Assembly: GCA_030432025.1 (NCBI GenBank)
Contig: JAUIIA010000008.1
Coordinates: forward strand, 34,209 to 98,208
Direction: 5' to 3'
Length of the DNA: 64,000 nucleotides
Source of the DNA: Alphaproteobacteria bacterium
Lineage (GTDB): Bacteria; Pseudomonadota; Alphaproteobacteria; Micavibrionales; Micavibrionaceae
In this document: positions 18,872 through 26,906 of the stretch, one piece after another
Numbering within the stretch: position 1 is the first letter of the stretch
Layout of the letters: each line of letters opens with the position of its first letter
Notes under the pieces: model-generated
The model's input: the letters and a program-made list of their open reading frames with translations, nothing else
What the model was told of the DNA's origin: nothing
Database searches by the model: none
Position numbers and translations under genes: made by a program

Positions 18872-19765
18872 TTACTCCTGTTCCTTACCATCGCTCTTCA
18901 TAAAACGTTCCAAAGGACTCATTTCCTGATAAGCCAAAACAGAGCCTTCATCCTTGATCTGTTTATCCAGATCAACATAGAGGTTATCTATCAAGTCGTC
19001 GACATCATCACCCGGTAAAGGGGCAGCAACGCAGCATGACAGAGTAACCAGCTTTTCCTGATCGCCCAGTTTCACTTTCAGTTCGGCACTCTCCATAAGA
19101 TCACGTAGACGCTCCAGACCTTTTTGCCCACCGACAAGGTCGGATTGTTTGAGACACATGATGAAATGATCGCGACTGACACGGAAAGCCTCGTCATATG
19201 AACGCAAGCTTTTCAGGACCATATCGGAAACGCCCTTAATGACCTTCTCCGCCTCTTCCTCGTTTGTACCCTTCGCAATGGCGTCAAAGTTGTCAATACG
19301 AGCCAGACCAAGGCAAAACGGGAAACCTTCACGCGATAAACGTTCCATTTCGATAGCCAGTTCGCGATGAAGCACGGCTTTGTTTTTCAGCCCCGTCATC
19401 ACATCCAGTCCCCATTGCTCCAACAAAACGGACTGACAGAAGGTCTGCACTTCATTCATGAAGACGACATATTCAGATAAAAACGTATCCAGCTGTTTGT
19501 CAGCATCCTGATTAACGACCATAGACATGGACACCAGGACTTGATGCTTTTGTTTGAGTAACTCGGATTTGGCGGCGTAGCGACCATCAAGGTCGATATC
19601 TTTAAGAGAGAGCCCTTTGAGCCATTCAATCATTTTCTGCGGCGCGTCAGGCTTCCCCCCCTGAAGCATCAGGCTTTTAATAACCGCCGTATGCCACTGG
19701 GTGTATTCCTCAAGAAATTCTCCGAGGATATTGAGTTTTGCGTCGAGTGAGTAATGTATAGCCAT
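18872..19765 (-). CDS. Degenerate GGDEF-domain protein
   Basis: 297 residues. Residues 1-120 are an all-helical region whose start (EEYTQWHTAVIKSLM, His25) recalls the CZB zinc-sensing bundle of DgcZ, but most zinc ligands are missing. From about 121 a GGDEF fold begins (DVMTGLKNKAVLHREL), but the signature that should read RYGGDEF is RVSRDHF at 195-201, so cyclase activity is unlikely. It may bind nucleotide or a partner instead (inference). It precedes the histidine kinase by 13 bases and has its own 96-base upstream gap. Confidence 0.8.
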   Translation of the reverse strand: MAIHYSLDAKLNILGEFLEEYTQWHTAVIKSLMLQGGKPDAPQKMIEWLKGLSLKDIDLDGRYAAKSELLKQKHQVLVSMSMVVNQDADKQLDTFLSEYVVFMNEVQTFCQSVLLEQWGLDVMTGLKNKAVLHRELAIEMERLSREGFPFCLGLARIDNFDAIAKGTNEEEAEKVIKGVSDMVLKSLRSYDEAFRVSRDHFIMCLKQSDLVGGQKGLERLRDLMESAELKVKLGDQEKLVTLSCCVAAPLPGDDVDDLIDNLYVDLDKQIKDEGSVLAYQEMSPLERFMKSDGKEQE

Positions 19766-19861
19766 GAGAATCCAAATTTATTAATGCTAATAAACTATAC
19801 CTTAAAGCTTAACGAAAAGTGAGTAAAAAGGCTTTAAAAAACAAGACTTAAGGGAGAGTTT

Positions 19862-21046
19862 TTATGATGGAAGCCATTCTTTTTCGAGCTGATCCAGCTC
19901 ACCGGCCTTGATCGCGGCGCGGACTTCGCGCATCAGACGGTTGATCGTGGCAACATTATGTTGCGCGAGTATTTGCATCCCCAAAATCTCTCCGGCTTTG
20001 AACAGATGGTGGATATAAGCCTTGGAATATTCAGTGGAAGCCGCAACACCGTTCGCTTCATCCAGCGGGGTTTTGTCCTCACGGTATTTGGCATTGGTCA
20101 GGTTGATGGTCTCACCCTTTTGCCCCTTCATCAATGCAGTACCGTGACGAGCCAGACGGGTCGGAATCACGCAATCAAACGTATCTACGCCCATACGAAC
20201 GAATTTGAACACGTCCTTGATTTGACCGATGCCCAGAAAGTGCACAGGACGATCAGGGTGTGCGTATGGCAAGCTTTCTGCGACAACCAGCTCCATTTCT
20301 TCTTCCGAACCACCAAGGCAACCACCAACGGCCGTGCCGAAGAACGGACGATCCTTGATAACTTCAGCGGAATAACGGCGGAGATCGGAGTAAACGCCGC
20401 CCTGTACAATACCGTACAGCCCTTGCGCGCCGTTATCGTGACGTTCGAACTCGACGAGACATCGATCGCCCCAGCGGATGCTCATTTCCATGGAACGCGC
20501 CGTGTATTCCTTATCGACATGGTAAGGCGTACACTCATCAAACTGCATCAGCAGGTCTGCACCGAGCTTACGTTGAATTTCCATGGAGCTTTCAGGCGTG
20601 AGCTTAATTTTCGAGCCATCGACGTAGGATTTGAAAACGCAGCCCTCTTCGGTGATTTTCATCAGGTTCTTGTTTTCGTGCCCCTTATTCTTGCCCTTGA
20701 TCTCGTTGGCCATCGTCCCCTCGCCCAGCGAGAAAACCTGAAAGCCGCCGCTATCGGTCAGCATAGGGCCGTCCCAGCCCATGAATTTGTGCAAACCACC
20801 CATTTTTTCAATGAGGTCGGCACCCGGCTGTAACATGAGGTGATACGTATTGGACAGAATGATGTCGGTCTTGGCCTCAACCATCTGCGCGGGACTAAGT
20901 GCCTTAATGGCGGCTTTCGTTCCACAAAAAATGTAATTCGGGGTCTCGATTGACCCGTGAGGGGTTTTCAAAGTGCCCAGACGCGCCCCCGACTTTTCAT
21001 CCTGATGATGAATATCGAAGCTGAAATTCGGGTAATTGAGGGCCAT
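19862..21046 (-). CDS. tgt: tRNA-guanine transglycosylase, atypical
   Basis: 394 residues from the ATG at 21046. The frame extends ten codons upstream, but the family starts here. Tgt exchanges G34 in GUN anticodons for preQ1 or queuine. The general base LTDSGGF (Asp98) and nucleophile FDCVIPTR (Asp291) are intact. Two features are odd. The zinc-ligand CxCxxC before the conserved His pair is replaced by the Cys-free stretch 331-338. The substrate loop, normally GGLAVGE, reads GGCLGG at 241-246. An insertion near 113-130 and an FKSYVDG segment recall chlamydial-type Tgt. No queA or other queuosine gene adjoins it. Confidence 0.9.
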   Translation of the reverse strand: MALNYPNFSFDIHHQDEKSGARLGTLKTPHGSIETPNYIFCGTKAAIKALSPAQMVEAKTDIILSNTYHLMLQPGADLIEKMGGLHKFMGWDGPMLTDSGGFQVFSLGEGTMANEIKGKNKGHENKNLMKITEEGCVFKSYVDGSKIKLTPESSMEIQRKLGADLLMQFDECTPYHVDKEYTARSMEMSIRWGDRCLVEFERHDNGAQGLYGIVQGGVYSDLRRYSAEVIKDRPFFGTAVGGCLGGSEEEMELVVAESLPYAHPDRPVHFLGIGQIKDVFKFVRMGVDTFDCVIPTRLARHGTALMKGQKGETINLTNAKYREDKTPLDEANGVAASTEYSKAYIHHLFKAGEILGMQILAQHNVATINRLMREVRAAIKAGELDQLEKEWLPS

Positions 21047-21062
21047 GTCCGTTTTTTCCAAT

Positions 21063-21089
21063 AAAAAACCCGCCAACAGTCGCGGCGGG
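21063..21089 (-). terminator. Intrinsic terminator of rpmB
   Basis: Read on the minus strand, a GC-only 6-bp stem (21084-21089 with 21069-21074) with a 9-nt loop is followed directly by six T (21063-21068). It lies 25 bases past the rpmB stop and before the tgt start, so it should separate the two transcripts. Confidence 0.85.
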
Positions 21090-21113
21090 CATTTTGATCT
21101 TTAACTGAAAAGC

Positions 21114-21407
21114 TTAAGCCGCTGTTTTGGCTTCGGCCTTTTCGATTTGCGCTTTAACAGGGCGCAATGCAGGGTCCAGCTTTGTTTTTGCTGTAGACTT
21201 CAAAAACTCGTCAAAGCCACCTTTGTGCTCAACGGTGCGAAGACCGGCTGAAGAGGCTTTCACCTTCACCCATTTGCCCAAGATGACGCTATACAGGCTT
21301 GTGTCCTGTACATTCGGCAAAAACTTGCGGCGTGTTTTGTTTTGCGCGTGTGAAACGCTGTTTCCGCTCATAGGCGCTTTTCCTGTAATCATGCAACGAC
21401 GGCTCAT
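21114..21407 (-). CDS. rpmB: 50S ribosomal protein L28
   Basis: 97 residues, the alphaproteobacterial length. The start reads MSRRCMITGKAPMSGNSVSHAQNKTRR within a longer conserved block, and KVKASSAGLRTVEHKGGFDEFL is in the C-terminal half (two separate stretches). It is a component of the large ribosomal subunit. A strong AAGGAG ribosome site precedes the ATG, a sigma-70-like promoter lies about 45-75 bases upstream, and an intrinsic terminator follows, so it is probably a single-gene unit. Confidence 0.96.
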   Translation of the reverse strand: MSRRCMITGKAPMSGNSVSHAQNKTRRKFLPNVQDTSLYSVILGKWVKVKASSAGLRTVEHKGGFDEFLKSTAKTKLDPALRPVKAQIEKAEAKTAA

Positions 21408-21450
21408 GGCCAGTCTCCTTCATATCTATAGGATTAATCTCGTGGAGCGG

Positions 21451-21480
21451 AAAATAAGCGAAATGGGCTTTCAAAGTCAA
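21451..21480 (-). promoter_or_regulatory. Probable sigma-70 promoter of rpmB
   Basis: On the minus strand TTGACT (21475-21480) is separated by 18 bases from TATTTT (21451-21456), matching five and four of six consensus positions. It is 44 bases upstream of the rpmB ATG. Sequence match only. Confidence 0.5.
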
Positions 21481-21481
21481 G

Positions 21482-22525
21482 CTATAAAATACTATCCCAC
21501 ATATACATGCCTAATAAGGCGGCAATGAACAGGAAATGCGCGATTACATTTATGTAGATTGCACGGCGTAAGTGCTTGTAATTTATCTGTGCTGTCGCGT
21601 CTTTCGGACCAACCCACTCGCCCTTTAACGGATAGCCTTTATTATCCTTTACGGGACCGCCTATAGATACATTCAGTGCCCAAGCCAGCGCCGATACTGG
21701 AAATCCGCCTTGTTCATAAGGTGCCCTGCTCTTCGCCCCAAGCCATGATGCGATTCCCTTATGCAGTTTTGCCGTTGGGGTAATGCTGGCCGCCATTGTT
21801 ATAAAGAGCGCACTCAGCATGGAGGGAATGAACCCGACCAGCTTTTCCAGCGCCAGAGGAACAGCAGCAAAACCACTGCCTAGTCCGTTTTTACCGAAAC
21901 GCCAGTTCATCATCGCCAGCCCTGCATATATGCAAGCAGCTGGAAAACCACCGATCAGGTACCACAGACATGGCGCGACCATTCCCTTATCAAAACTCCG
22001 CGCACTCAAAACCATCGCGGCACGTGTGAGGCCGAATTCATCGCTATTGGTCAATGTCAGGCCCGTTGTCTTGGCCAAGGAATAGGTTGCTGTCTCACTC
22101 GGCTTCTTTTTCTTGTCCGTTATGCCCTTACTCATTGAGAAATAGAGCTGCAGGAGAACGAACCACACGCTCCCCGCTGTCAGTAGCGTTGCGAGGAAAA
22201 GCGTGCGTAAAATCTCGTAATCTGGGTAAAAGATGATGGCTTCACGGTAAAAAATGCTGATTCCCGCACTTAGAGCCAAAATTAGCGCCGCAAGAATAAG
22301 TCCGCGAAACATCAGATCCGCATAATGACGCTTTTTACGGTCCAGCTTATCGCCAAAACCTCCAAAAACACCCCCTAAAACGTTCCAGAACAATGGGTTA
22401 GCATTACCCAGTAACGGTCCGGTGATCATCCCCACAACCGCACATACGACGATAACCATGATCATCTCAGGGATCCTGTCGGTATCGAGGAAAAGTCTGT
22501 GCCATTGTGCGAAAAAATTGTGCAT
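21482..22525 (-). CDS. CobD/CbiB-like membrane protein, divergent
   Basis: 348 residues from the ATG at 22525. The frame continues to 22615. It has several membrane helices. The layout matches CobD/CbiB (adenosylcobinamide-phosphate synthase): NPLFWNVLGGVFG near the start, a central MVAPCLWYLIGGFPAACIY, GSGFAAVPLALEKL, and a C-terminal GGFPVSALAWALNVSIGGP. The acidic motif normally upstream of the VAP segment (IE..AE..D) reads MVLSARSFDKG here, so key conserved acids are lost. No other cobalamin gene is near. It may be a paralogue with another role. It is divergent from phaZ. Confidence 0.7.
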   Translation of the reverse strand: MHNFFAQWHRLFLDTDRIPEMIMVIVVCAVVGMITGPLLGNANPLFWNVLGGVFGGFGDKLDRKKRHYADLMFRGLILAALILALSAGISIFYREAIIFYPDYEILRTLFLATLLTAGSVWFVLLQLYFSMSKGITDKKKKPSETATYSLAKTTGLTLTNSDEFGLTRAAMVLSARSFDKGMVAPCLWYLIGGFPAACIYAGLAMMNWRFGKNGLGSGFAAVPLALEKLVGFIPSMLSALFITMAASITPTAKLHKGIASWLGAKSRAPYEQGGFPVSALAWALNVSIGGPVKDNKGYPLKGEWVGPKDATAQINYKHLRRAIYINVIAHFLFIAALLGMYMWDSIL

Positions 22526-22626
22526 CTGCGAAATATGAACCTTTTTCTGATAGAATAGAGTATTATATTGTTTTGATATACGCGAATACCGTATTGCAGG
22601 GAAGAACATAACCAAGGATTGGCCCT

Positions 22627-24009
22627 ATGCTTTATCATCTCCATGATCTGCAGCATGCAGCAATGACTCCGTTTAGAATTCAGGCGGAATTGACGCGCAC
22701 AGTGTTTCAAAGCCCTTGGAACCCGCTTTCATATACACAAGCCGGACGTACAATTGCGGCAAGCGCGGAAATGATTGAGCGCGGGACACGGCATTTCGGC
22801 CGCCCTAATTTCGGTCTTACAGAAACAGTCATTGACGGCAAAAAGGTCGATGTTGTTGAAAATATTATTGTTGAGAAGCCGTTCTGTCGTTTGCTGCACT
22901 TCCAGCGCAAGACCAAGCGTAACGATCCCAATATTTTGCTGGTTGCACCGATGTCGGGACACTATGCAACATTGCTACGCGGTACCGTTAAAGCCCTGCT
23001 CCCGCATCACAACGTATATATCACCGACTGGGAAGATGCCCGTCAGGTACCGTTGGCCGAAGAACATTTCAACCTCGATACATATATTACCTACCTGCGC
23101 GAGTTTATGAGCCTGATGGGTCCGCAGACCCACGTGATCGGCGTGTGTCAGCCTGTTGTACCCGTTATGGCGGCTATATCCTTGATGGCTACGGACAATG
23201 ACCCTAACCAGCCTTTATCAATGATATTAATGGGCGGTCCGATTGATACACGTGTTTCCAAGACCGAGGTTACGGAACTAGCCGAAACCCGTCCTACAAA
23301 ATGGTTTGAACAGAATGCCGTTCATGATGTGCCGTTTTATTACCCCGGTGCATTCCGCCGTGTTTACCCCGGATTCCTGCAGCTTGGCGGGTTCATGTCG
23401 ATGAATCTGGACCGCCATGTTGGTTCTTACATGTCATTCTACAAACACCTTGTGCAAGGCGACGGTGACAGTGCCGAGGCGCACCGCAAATTCTATAATG
23501 AATATTTGTCCGTCATGGATATTCCGGCCGAGTTCTATCTACAGACCGTGGATACGGTTTTCCAGCGCCACCTGTTGCCGCGCGGATTAATGAAGTGGAA
23601 AGATCCGTTAACGGGCGAGTTGATGGATGTTCGCCCACAAGACATTAAGAAGACAGCGATCCTGACGATCGAAGGTGAAAAGGATGATATTTCCGCCCGT
23701 GGCCAGACAACAGCGGCGCACGAGCTGTGCTATTCAATTCCACAAACCAAGCAATTCCACCACTTCCAATTGGAATGCGGACATTACGGTATCTTTAATG
23801 GTCGTCGTTGGCGCAATCACATTATGCCGTGTATTCGTCACTTTATCCGCAAAATGGATAAGGGCGTGGACCCGGTTCCGAAGAAGGATCTGGAAAAAAC
23901 GCCAGATGCGGCGCCAGAGCAGTATAACCGGGACATTCACGGGATTGCGGCAGTCCGCCGCTGGTTGCGCGAAAACCGTACCGAAAGTTTCAAAGAAACC
24001 GTCGATTAA
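22627..24009 (+). CDS. phaZ: Intracellular polyhydroxyalkanoate depolymerase
   Basis: 460 residues of the PhaZ family (TIGR01849-type), which degrades stored poly-3-hydroxybutyrate granules in the cytoplasm. It is an alpha/beta hydrolase with a cysteine in the lipase-like box, VIGVCQPVVPV (Cys174), as in Ralstonia PhaZ1. The acid and histidine are supplied by GEKDDISARGQ and the C-terminal ECGHYGIFNGRRW, the family signature. No phaC, phaR or phasin gene is in the window. A patatin-like gene follows on the same strand after 80 bases. Confidence 0.95.
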   Translation: MLYHLHDLQHAAMTPFRIQAELTRTVFQSPWNPLSYTQAGRTIAASAEMIERGTRHFGRPNFGLTETVIDGKKVDVVENIIVEKPFCRLLHFQRKTKRNDPNILLVAPMSGHYATLLRGTVKALLPHHNVYITDWEDARQVPLAEEHFNLDTYITYLREFMSLMGPQTHVIGVCQPVVPVMAAISLMATDNDPNQPLSMILMGGPIDTRVSKTEVTELAETRPTKWFEQNAVHDVPFYYPGAFRRVYPGFLQLGGFMSMNLDRHVGSYMSFYKHLVQGDGDSAEAHRKFYNEYLSVMDIPAEFYLQTVDTVFQRHLLPRGLMKWKDPLTGELMDVRPQDIKKTAILTIEGEKDDISARGQTTAAHELCYSIPQTKQFHHFQLECGHYGIFNGRRWRNHIMPCIRHFIRKMDKGVDPVPKKDLEKTPDAAPEQYNRDIHGIAAVRRWLRENRTESFKETVD

Positions 24010-24089
24010 GCAGTATTTATGCACATTACACCGCATTGCAGCACATTAATTTGTGGCTGGGGCGCGTTTCTTTATGCTTCATTTAACGA

Positions 24090-25079
24090 ATGCGTGAGAT
24101 ATTTCACGGTGCCGGCATACAAGCTGACGCTGAACAACCAAAACAAAAAATACGCTTAGCGCTTCAGGGAGGTGGAACTTTAGGGGCATATGCCGCCGGA
24201 GTTCTGGATGTACTGGACCAGCAGGACGATATCGAGATTGACCAGATTGGCGGCCCCAGCGCGGCTGCCGTAAACTCGGCCGTATATGCCGTAGCAGGCA
24301 GCAAGGGGCTGGACACGTTCTGGAACCGTATCGGGCAAGCAGGCTCAGCTGCTCATGTTATTAACTTCTTTGATCCGCTTAAATTCTCCCAAATGGTCAA
24401 TGAATCCTATTTGATGAATGGTTGGCGGGCATCCGGCGCGTTTGAAGATGTCGGCCCCCAAGGTTTCCTGACCCATGCTTTGAAAGAAACAATCGGCAGC
24501 CACCATAATTTACGCAACGCCGATATTCAGATGCGCATAACAACGGTTACCAAGATCGACCCGAACGGCGACCTATCGCCTGAAAATGTCGAAGAACACG
24601 TACATACAAACGAAGACCTGACCATCAAGAAAATCGTAGCCTCTGGCGCATTGAAAGAGCTTGGTCCCGTGCGCATTGACGGCCGCAGACATTGGGACGG
24701 TGCGTATTCCGGCAACAACCCCGCCTTTGACAGTTTTGATCATCATGAGGATGTTCCGCTCGTGGTTATTACGGTCGACCGGCCGGAGATTGTCCGTTCA
24801 ACGCGGGACCCTGACCTCGTCTATGGGCGTGTTCACGGTGAAATCCATGATTTGCGAAAACAGGGCCGTTCCCCGATTTACCAAATTGCTCTGGATCAAC
24901 CCGACAAGTGGGATGAAAGCGTAAGAACAAACCCGCTTCCGAGCATAATCAATGAATTACGTGAAAAAGGTCGTCAGGACGCCGTAGCCTTCCTTGCCCG
25001 ACTGAGACAGGACATGAGCCCAACAAGACGCCTACAAGCCGCTGTGGGAGCGGAATACACTGACAACGCACGTAATTAG
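24090..25079 (+). CDS. Patatin-like phospholipase family protein
   Basis: 329 residues. The patatin oxyanion loop GGGTLG is at 27-32, preceded by LALQ. The nucleophile box, usually GxSxG, reads GPSAA at 55-59 with Ser57. The catalytic Asp is in the DGA motif of HWDGAYSGNNP near 207. The Ser-Asp dyad is therefore intact, although the last Gly of the elbow is Ala. These proteins act as lipid acyl hydrolases. The location after phaZ suggests granule or storage-lipid turnover (inference). No signal peptide is present. Confidence 0.88.
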   Translation: MREIFHGAGIQADAEQPKQKIRLALQGGGTLGAYAAGVLDVLDQQDDIEIDQIGGPSAAAVNSAVYAVAGSKGLDTFWNRIGQAGSAAHVINFFDPLKFSQMVNESYLMNGWRASGAFEDVGPQGFLTHALKETIGSHHNLRNADIQMRITTVTKIDPNGDLSPENVEEHVHTNEDLTIKKIVASGALKELGPVRIDGRRHWDGAYSGNNPAFDSFDHHEDVPLVVITVDRPEIVRSTRDPDLVYGRVHGEIHDLRKQGRSPIYQIALDQPDKWDESVRTNPLPSIINELREKGRQDAVAFLARLRQDMSPTRRLQAAVGAEYTDNARN

Positions 25080-25128
25080 CGTTTAAATATCTATTGCACC
25101 GCGTCAGGTGCTAACCTAGTATGCCGAA

Positions 25129-25830
25129 ATGCTTTTAAGACAGGATAACCCATTCCCGCCATATATTATGGTCAAACGCAGCAAGCGTGCGCGCAGGCTG
25201 GCCTTACGTTTGGACCCTAAAGAGCGGGTCTTTAATCTTGTCATCCCTAACGGGGTAAGTCTGAAAAGAGCACAGCGTTTTGCCGAAGAACACGAGGACT
25301 GGATGCTGGATGCGCTTAGCGAGCTTCCGCAGCCTATTCCGTTCGAGGACGGTAGTGATTTACCGATTTTAGGGCAAGATCGTCGCATCCATGTTTTCTA
25401 CGACGAGACTTTAAGAACAACCTCTATCAACCTCAAATTTAAAGAACTTATTGTCACAACCAATAAAGATGATCCTACGGTGCGTATTGAACGCGCGTTG
25501 AAGCGTATCGCCAAAAAGGAGCTGACCGCCCTCGCCCAGCAAAAAGCCGCTGAAATCGGTGAGACAATCGAGAAGATCAGCGTCCGTGACACGAAAAGCC
25601 GTTGGGGCTCCTGTAGCAGTGATGGCAACCTCTCATTCTCATGGCGCTTGATGTTCGCCCCTACCGAGGCGTTCGATTACGTGGTTGCACATGAAGTCGC
25701 GCACCTCGTCCATATGGACCACTCCCGCTCATTCTGGAATTTGTGTCGTGATTTGTCCGAAGACTTTATCGAGGGGCAATACTGGATGCGTGAGCACGGT
25801 CACGAGCTTATGCGTTACGGCGCTCGCTAG
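25129..25830 (+). CDS. YgjP/M48-type metallopeptidase (DUF45)
   Basis: 233 residues, or 220 if translation starts at the ATG at 25168, which begins the conserved KRSKRARRLALRL part. The zinc site is HEVAHLVHMDHS with HExxH near residue 189, preceded by the SRWGSCSSDGNLSFSWRL block typical of the YgjP/WLM-like family. Function in bacteria is poorly defined. The 3' end overlaps the convergent ruvX by 23 bases. Confidence 0.88.
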   Translation: MLLRQDNPFPPYIMVKRSKRARRLALRLDPKERVFNLVIPNGVSLKRAQRFAEEHEDWMLDALSELPQPIPFEDGSDLPILGQDRRIHVFYDETLRTTSINLKFKELIVTTNKDDPTVRIERALKRIAKKELTALAQQKAAEIGETIEKISVRDTKSRWGSCSSDGNLSFSWRLMFAPTEAFDYVVAHEVAHLVHMDHSRSFWNLCRDLSEDFIEGQYWMREHGHELMRYGAR

Positions 25831-26317
25831 TCAGGAAATCCAAAGCTCCCTGTAAAATTATCTGTGCCGCCAGCTTATCGATGAGGCCGGAAGCCTTTGC
25901 TTCTATTTTTGTTTTTCGCTTTTCCACGAAGTTATCCACAGCCTCCTCCACAGAAACTGTGGATAAACGTTCATCCCAAAGTGCAACCCACGCTCCACCG
26001 AGAGAATTGTCCATTTCAATGGCAAAATCACGAATGCTTTGCGCCCGCGGACCTTCGCTGCCATCCATATTGACGGGGTAGCCGATAACAAAGCCGCCGA
26101 CTTCGTGTTCGGTAATCACGGCTTTCAATGCATCCATATCCTTTGAAAACTTGGTGCGCTTGATGGTTTCCAGCGGTGTTGCCAGCGTTTGATCGGGATT
26201 CGCCAGCGCAAGCCCGATTGTCTTTTTACCAACATCGAGTCCCAAAAGCGGGACACCCGCCGGTGCGTCTTCTGCACAATCTCTGAGTAAAGCTACACTC
26301 ACGTTGAAAAACCCCAT
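25808..26317 (-). CDS. ruvX: Holliday junction resolvase-like RuvX/YqgF
   Basis: 169 residues. RNase H-fold protein with LLGLDVGKKTIGLAL near residue 25 holding the first catalytic Asp, FVIGYPVNMDGSEG with the usual YP.NMDG motif, and WDERLSTVSVEEA holding the acidic C-terminal site. The family is implicated in pre-16S rRNA 5' end processing and was earlier proposed as a Holliday junction resolvase. It is divergent from gatC with 65 bases between starts. Confidence 0.92.
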   Translation of the reverse strand: MGFFNVSVALLRDCAEDAPAGVPLLGLDVGKKTIGLALANPDQTLATPLETIKRTKFSKDMDALKAVITEHEVGGFVIGYPVNMDGSEGPRAQSIRDFAIEMDNSLGGAWVALWDERLSTVSVEEAVDNFVEKRKTKIEAKASGLIDKLAAQIILQGALDFLTSERRNA

Positions 26318-26382
26318 TGTTTCTTGGTGGCTACCTGTTTAAAACAAAAGACTACAAAAGAAAACACAGGCAAGGAATATCT

Positions 26383-26679
26383 ATGTCTTTGGACGAACAA
26401 ACCGTACGTAAAGTTGCCAGATTGGCCAATATCGAAATTCAGGATGATGATGTAGACCGCATCGGCACCCAGCTTTCCGGTATTTTGCAATGGGTCGAGC
26501 AGCTTGGTGAGGTCGATACTGACAATGTCGAGCCATTGGCCAATGTTGTGAATATCGATTTGCATCTGCGTGAAGATGAAGTGACTGACGGCGATTGCGC
26601 AGACAAAGTTCTGGCCAATGCACCGGAAGAAACCCAAGGCTTCTTCGTTGTTCCTAAGGTCGTGGAGCAAGAAGGATGA
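26383..26679 (+). CDS. gatC: Glu/Asp-tRNA amidotransferase subunit C
   Basis: 98 residues from the ATG at 26383, which has an AAGGAAT ribosome site. The frame opens 22 codons earlier without family support. GatC stabilises the GatA-GatB complex that converts misacylated Glu-tRNA(Gln) or Asp-tRNA(Asn). VRKVARLANIEI and the central LSGILQWVEQL are characteristic. The stop overlaps the ATG of the next small gene by four bases. Confidence 0.94.
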   Translation: MSLDEQTVRKVARLANIEIQDDDVDRIGTQLSGILQWVEQLGEVDTDNVEPLANVVNIDLHLREDEVTDGDCADKVLANAPEETQGFFVVPKVVEQEG

Positions 26680-26900
26680 GCGCAGAGCAGCCTTCTCGTG
26701 AAAACAAAAAGCTCGTAAACACCATTATCAAAGCAGACGGAGCGCTCTTTACCCTTGGCGGTATATTCCTTCTGGCAAAAGATTACTTCATGGAGTTAGA
26801 GCTTTTAGGCGGCGACGGCGACATGTTCTTAGGTTTCGGCCTGATGGTCACTGGGATAACAAGTATAATTATAGCGGATAAATTTTTTCCACCTCGATAG
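26676..26900 (+). CDS. Small two-helix membrane protein in gat operon
   Basis: 74 residues with two hydrophobic segments (about 20-35 and 50-66) joined by an acidic loop. No family recognised. Its ATG overlaps the gatC stop (ATGA), and gatA starts six bases after its own stop, so it is cotranscribed and probably translationally coupled. Whether it has anything to do with transamidation is unknown. Confidence 0.75.
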   Translation: MSAEQPSRENKKLVNTIIKADGALFTLGGIFLLAKDYFMELELLGGDGDMFLGFGLMVTGITSIIIADKFFPPR

Positions 26901-26906
26901 AAAACA

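Noticed and set aside
19958..20833. Plus-strand ORF of 291 residues
   Set aside because: Antisense to the intact tgt. It is long only because tgt codon use leaves few stops in this frame.
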